Below are positions 62,737-64,000 of a DNA stretch of 64,000 nucleotides, piece by piece. Source of the stretch: Paraburkholderia phenazinium (lineage in GTDB: Bacteria; Pseudomonadota; Gammaproteobacteria; Burkholderiales; Burkholderiaceae); NCBI RefSeq assembly GCF_900142845.1, contig NZ_FSRU01000001.1:992001-1056000 (forward strand). The letters are read 5' to 3'. The notes below the pieces were generated by a model. It had not been told where the DNA came from. It did no database searches and saw only the letters and a program-made list of their open reading frames with translations. The position numbers were made by a program, and so were the translations under genes. Position 1 is the first letter of the stretch, and each line of letters opens with the position of its first letter.

Positions 62737-62782
62737 GCCCACCAGGTCGGCGCTTCCCGCGCCCGCCCGGTGGGCTTTTTTT
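62737..62782 (+). terminator. Rho-independent terminator
   Basis: GCCCACC (62737-62743) pairs with GGTGGGC (62769-62775), followed directly by seven T residues. It ends the transcript of the second haem-oxygenase-like gene, 24 bases after the stop. Confidence 0.85.
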
Positions 62783-62806
62783 CATTCTCGCGCTCTGCAG
62801 TCCTGC

Positions 62807-62926
62807 GTAATGTTTCAGTAAGGTAATGTCAAAAATAATTCAACGAATTTTGTTGTCTGACCTATCGCCTAAATAGACCGGTCTGTATAGACTGTGTCGG
62901 TCTTGTAGCACCTTACTGAACATTAC
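62807..62926. promoter_or_regulatory. Operator-rich region before the second Phd-like gene
   Basis: AGACCGGTCT (62875-62884) is a perfect 10-bp palindrome of a type common at TetR-family operators. It is flanked by GTAATGTTTCAGTAAGGT (62807-62824) and its inverted copy ACCTTACTGAACATTAC (62910-62926), which differ by one base insertion. Likely bound by the TetR regulator encoded downstream. Confidence 0.6.
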
Positions 62927-63018
62927 TTCATGTTTGCGTTCGTTTTGCATGCGGTAAGTGCAGGCGAGCTCACACCTTGACGGCGGTTAACCGTAGGTTG
63001 TCTTTGCAGGGGACCTGA

Positions 63019-63321
63019 ATGGAAACGTCGGCGACACATAGCGCGCGTTCAATCACGACGCGCGACCTGAGCAAGAATCCGTCGAAGGCATTACGCGATG
63101 CAGGCGAGCAGCCGTTGATCGTGATGCGGCATCAGCGACCCATTGCCTGTCTCGTGTCTATCGAACAATGGGCCGAGTTGATGAGCCGGTTGAAAGACGT
63201 TGAGTTGAACACCAGCGTGGCGCAGATCGACATGCAGATTCGCAGCGTCGCGCTGGCTACGCCCATGCATTTTTCGTCGGCGCTGCCCGCGCTGGTCGTG
63301 GGTACCTCGAGCGGCAAATAG
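63019..63321 (+). CDS. Orphan Phd/YefM-type antitoxin-like protein 2
   Basis: 100 residues. SITTRDLSKNPSKALRDAGE followed by PLIVMRHQRPIACLVSIEQW matches the Phd/YefM N-terminal DNA-binding part and closely resembles the protein at 47554. The C-terminal 45 residues (DVELNTSVAQIDMQIRSVAL and beyond) are specific to this copy. A GCAGGGGAC sequence lies upstream of the ATG. No toxin gene is adjacent; a TetR regulator follows 161 bases later. A regulatory rather than antitoxin role is likely. Confidence 0.75.
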   Translation: METSATHSARSITTRDLSKNPSKALRDAGEQPLIVMRHQRPIACLVSIEQWAELMSRLKDVELNTSVAQIDMQIRSVALATPMHFSSALPALVVGTSSGK

Positions 63322-63482
63322 CCTGGCAGACAAGCGCCGTGGCCGGATGCGCACCGGCCGGCGGGACGGGGCAGTGACGCGTTGGATTCGGGTAGTACGA
63401 CACCGTTCGGACGGCTTCGCGAGATTCTGTTGAGCAGCGTCTCGCAACATCGTCCGGCCCACAGCATGTAGCCGATTGATCG

Positions 63483-64000
63483 ATGTCACTTACACAGAAA
63501 CCTATTCAAGGCAAACGGCAAGCACTGGTTGCCAAAGCAACTGAGTTGTTCGCGCAGGAAGGCTACCACGCGGTCGGCATCGATCGGATTATCGCGGAGT
63601 CCGGCGTTGCGAAGATGACTTTGTATAACCACTTTGCTTCGAAATCCGAACTGGTGCTCGAAGTGCTGCGGCAACGCGAAGAGCAGGCGGCGGAGTCGTT
63701 GCGGGCGTTCATCGCGGGCTATACGGTGCCGCTCGAACGCATCAAGGCCGTGTTTCAGTGGCACGAAGCGTGGTTCAGCACGGAGACGTTCTGCGGCTGC
63801 ATGTTCATCAACGCCGCCTCCGAATTTCCCGATCACGCTGACGCGATTCATCGCGCCGCCGCTGGGCAGAAGCAGCACGTGACGCAACTGATCGGCGAAC
63901 TGCTCGAAGAGATGTTCGCGCCCGACGTGGCCGCGCGGCTCGCGGAGCAATTCCTGATTCTGATCGACGGGGCGACTGTTACGGCGCAGATTTCGGGTCA
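63483..64000 (+). CDS. TetR/AcrR-family transcriptional regulator (3' partial)
   Basis: 172 complete codons are visible before the window ends. The N-terminal helix-turn-helix is typical of TetR: LVAKATELFAQEGYHAVGID, RIIAESGVAKMTLYNHFASK, SELVLEVL. The ligand-binding domain follows (FQWHEAWFSTETFCGCMFIN and so on) and the gene is cut near its end, since family members have about 190-200 residues. The palindrome AGACCGGTCT 600 bases upstream is of a kind bound by this family. The regulated genes, perhaps an efflux system, probably lie beyond the window. Confidence 0.9.
   Translation, partial: MSLTQKPIQGKRQALVAKATELFAQEGYHAVGIDRIIAESGVAKMTLYNHFASKSELVLEVLRQREEQAAESLRAFIAGYTVPLERIKAVFQWHEAWFSTETFCGCMFINAASEFPDHADAIHRAAAGQKQHVTQLIGELLEEMFAPDVAARLAEQFLILIDGATVTAQISG

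Overview
The window looks like a chromosomal segment of a beta-proteobacterium of the Burkholderia/Paraburkholderia group. The base composition is GC-rich, gspC is inverted between gspF and gspG (an arrangement known from Burkholderia gsp loci), and the protein families present are typical of that group. This assignment is inference from gene content; no rRNA or other marker gene is present.

Region A (1-11.8 kb) is the end of a natural-product locus. It starts inside a non-ribosomal peptide synthetase whose terminal module reads adenylation, carrier, epimerization, thioester reductase. The nine-residue specificity code, read by eye, is D-L-T-K-I-G-H-V-G, close to the aspartate code. Then come two translationally coupled six-helix ferric-reductase-like membrane proteins, a LysR regulator with a strong palindrome upstream, two paralogous DHA2-type MFS exporters, a glutathionyl-hydroquinone-reductase-like GST and, convergent to it, a haem-oxygenase-like diiron protein.

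Region B (12-61.4 kb) is a large secretion and surface-protein island. It holds all core type II secretion (T2SS) genes C to M, but scattered: I-J at 14-15 kb, D-E-F, G-H-L-M at 38-46.7 kb, C inverted at 43.3 kb, K inverted at 48 kb. Between them lie a TIGR03032 protein, a stand-alone APS kinase, three tandem TPR proteins with glycosyltransferase-like C-termini, a 4228-residue two-partner-secretion (TPS) exoprotein and a secreted PstS-like protein. The right half is a probable operon of about 12 kb: the TpsB transporter, an ExbB fused to a periplasmic DUF2341/LamG-like region, ExbD, TonB, a porin, a coiled-coil periplasmic protein, a YbjN protein, a second TonB-C-like protein, a parvulin, a zinc-finger protein, a small exported protein and a DegP-type protease. 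A recurring sequence close to GTACGTAACATCGG lies in almost every upstream region of this island and was not seen in Region A. My reading is one coordinately regulated machine that glycosylates, chaperones, exports and possibly energises a giant adhesin, together with a T2SS whose local substrate may be the PstS-like protein.

Region C (61.6-64 kb) has a second haem-oxygenase-like diiron protein with a clear terminator, an operator-rich gap, a Phd-like orphan antitoxin and the start of a TetR regulator cut by the window end.

Several paralogue pairs (haem-oxygenase-like proteins, CoiA-like zinc-finger proteins, Phd-like proteins) are spread through the segment. No tRNA, rRNA, CRISPR array or insertion sequence was found.
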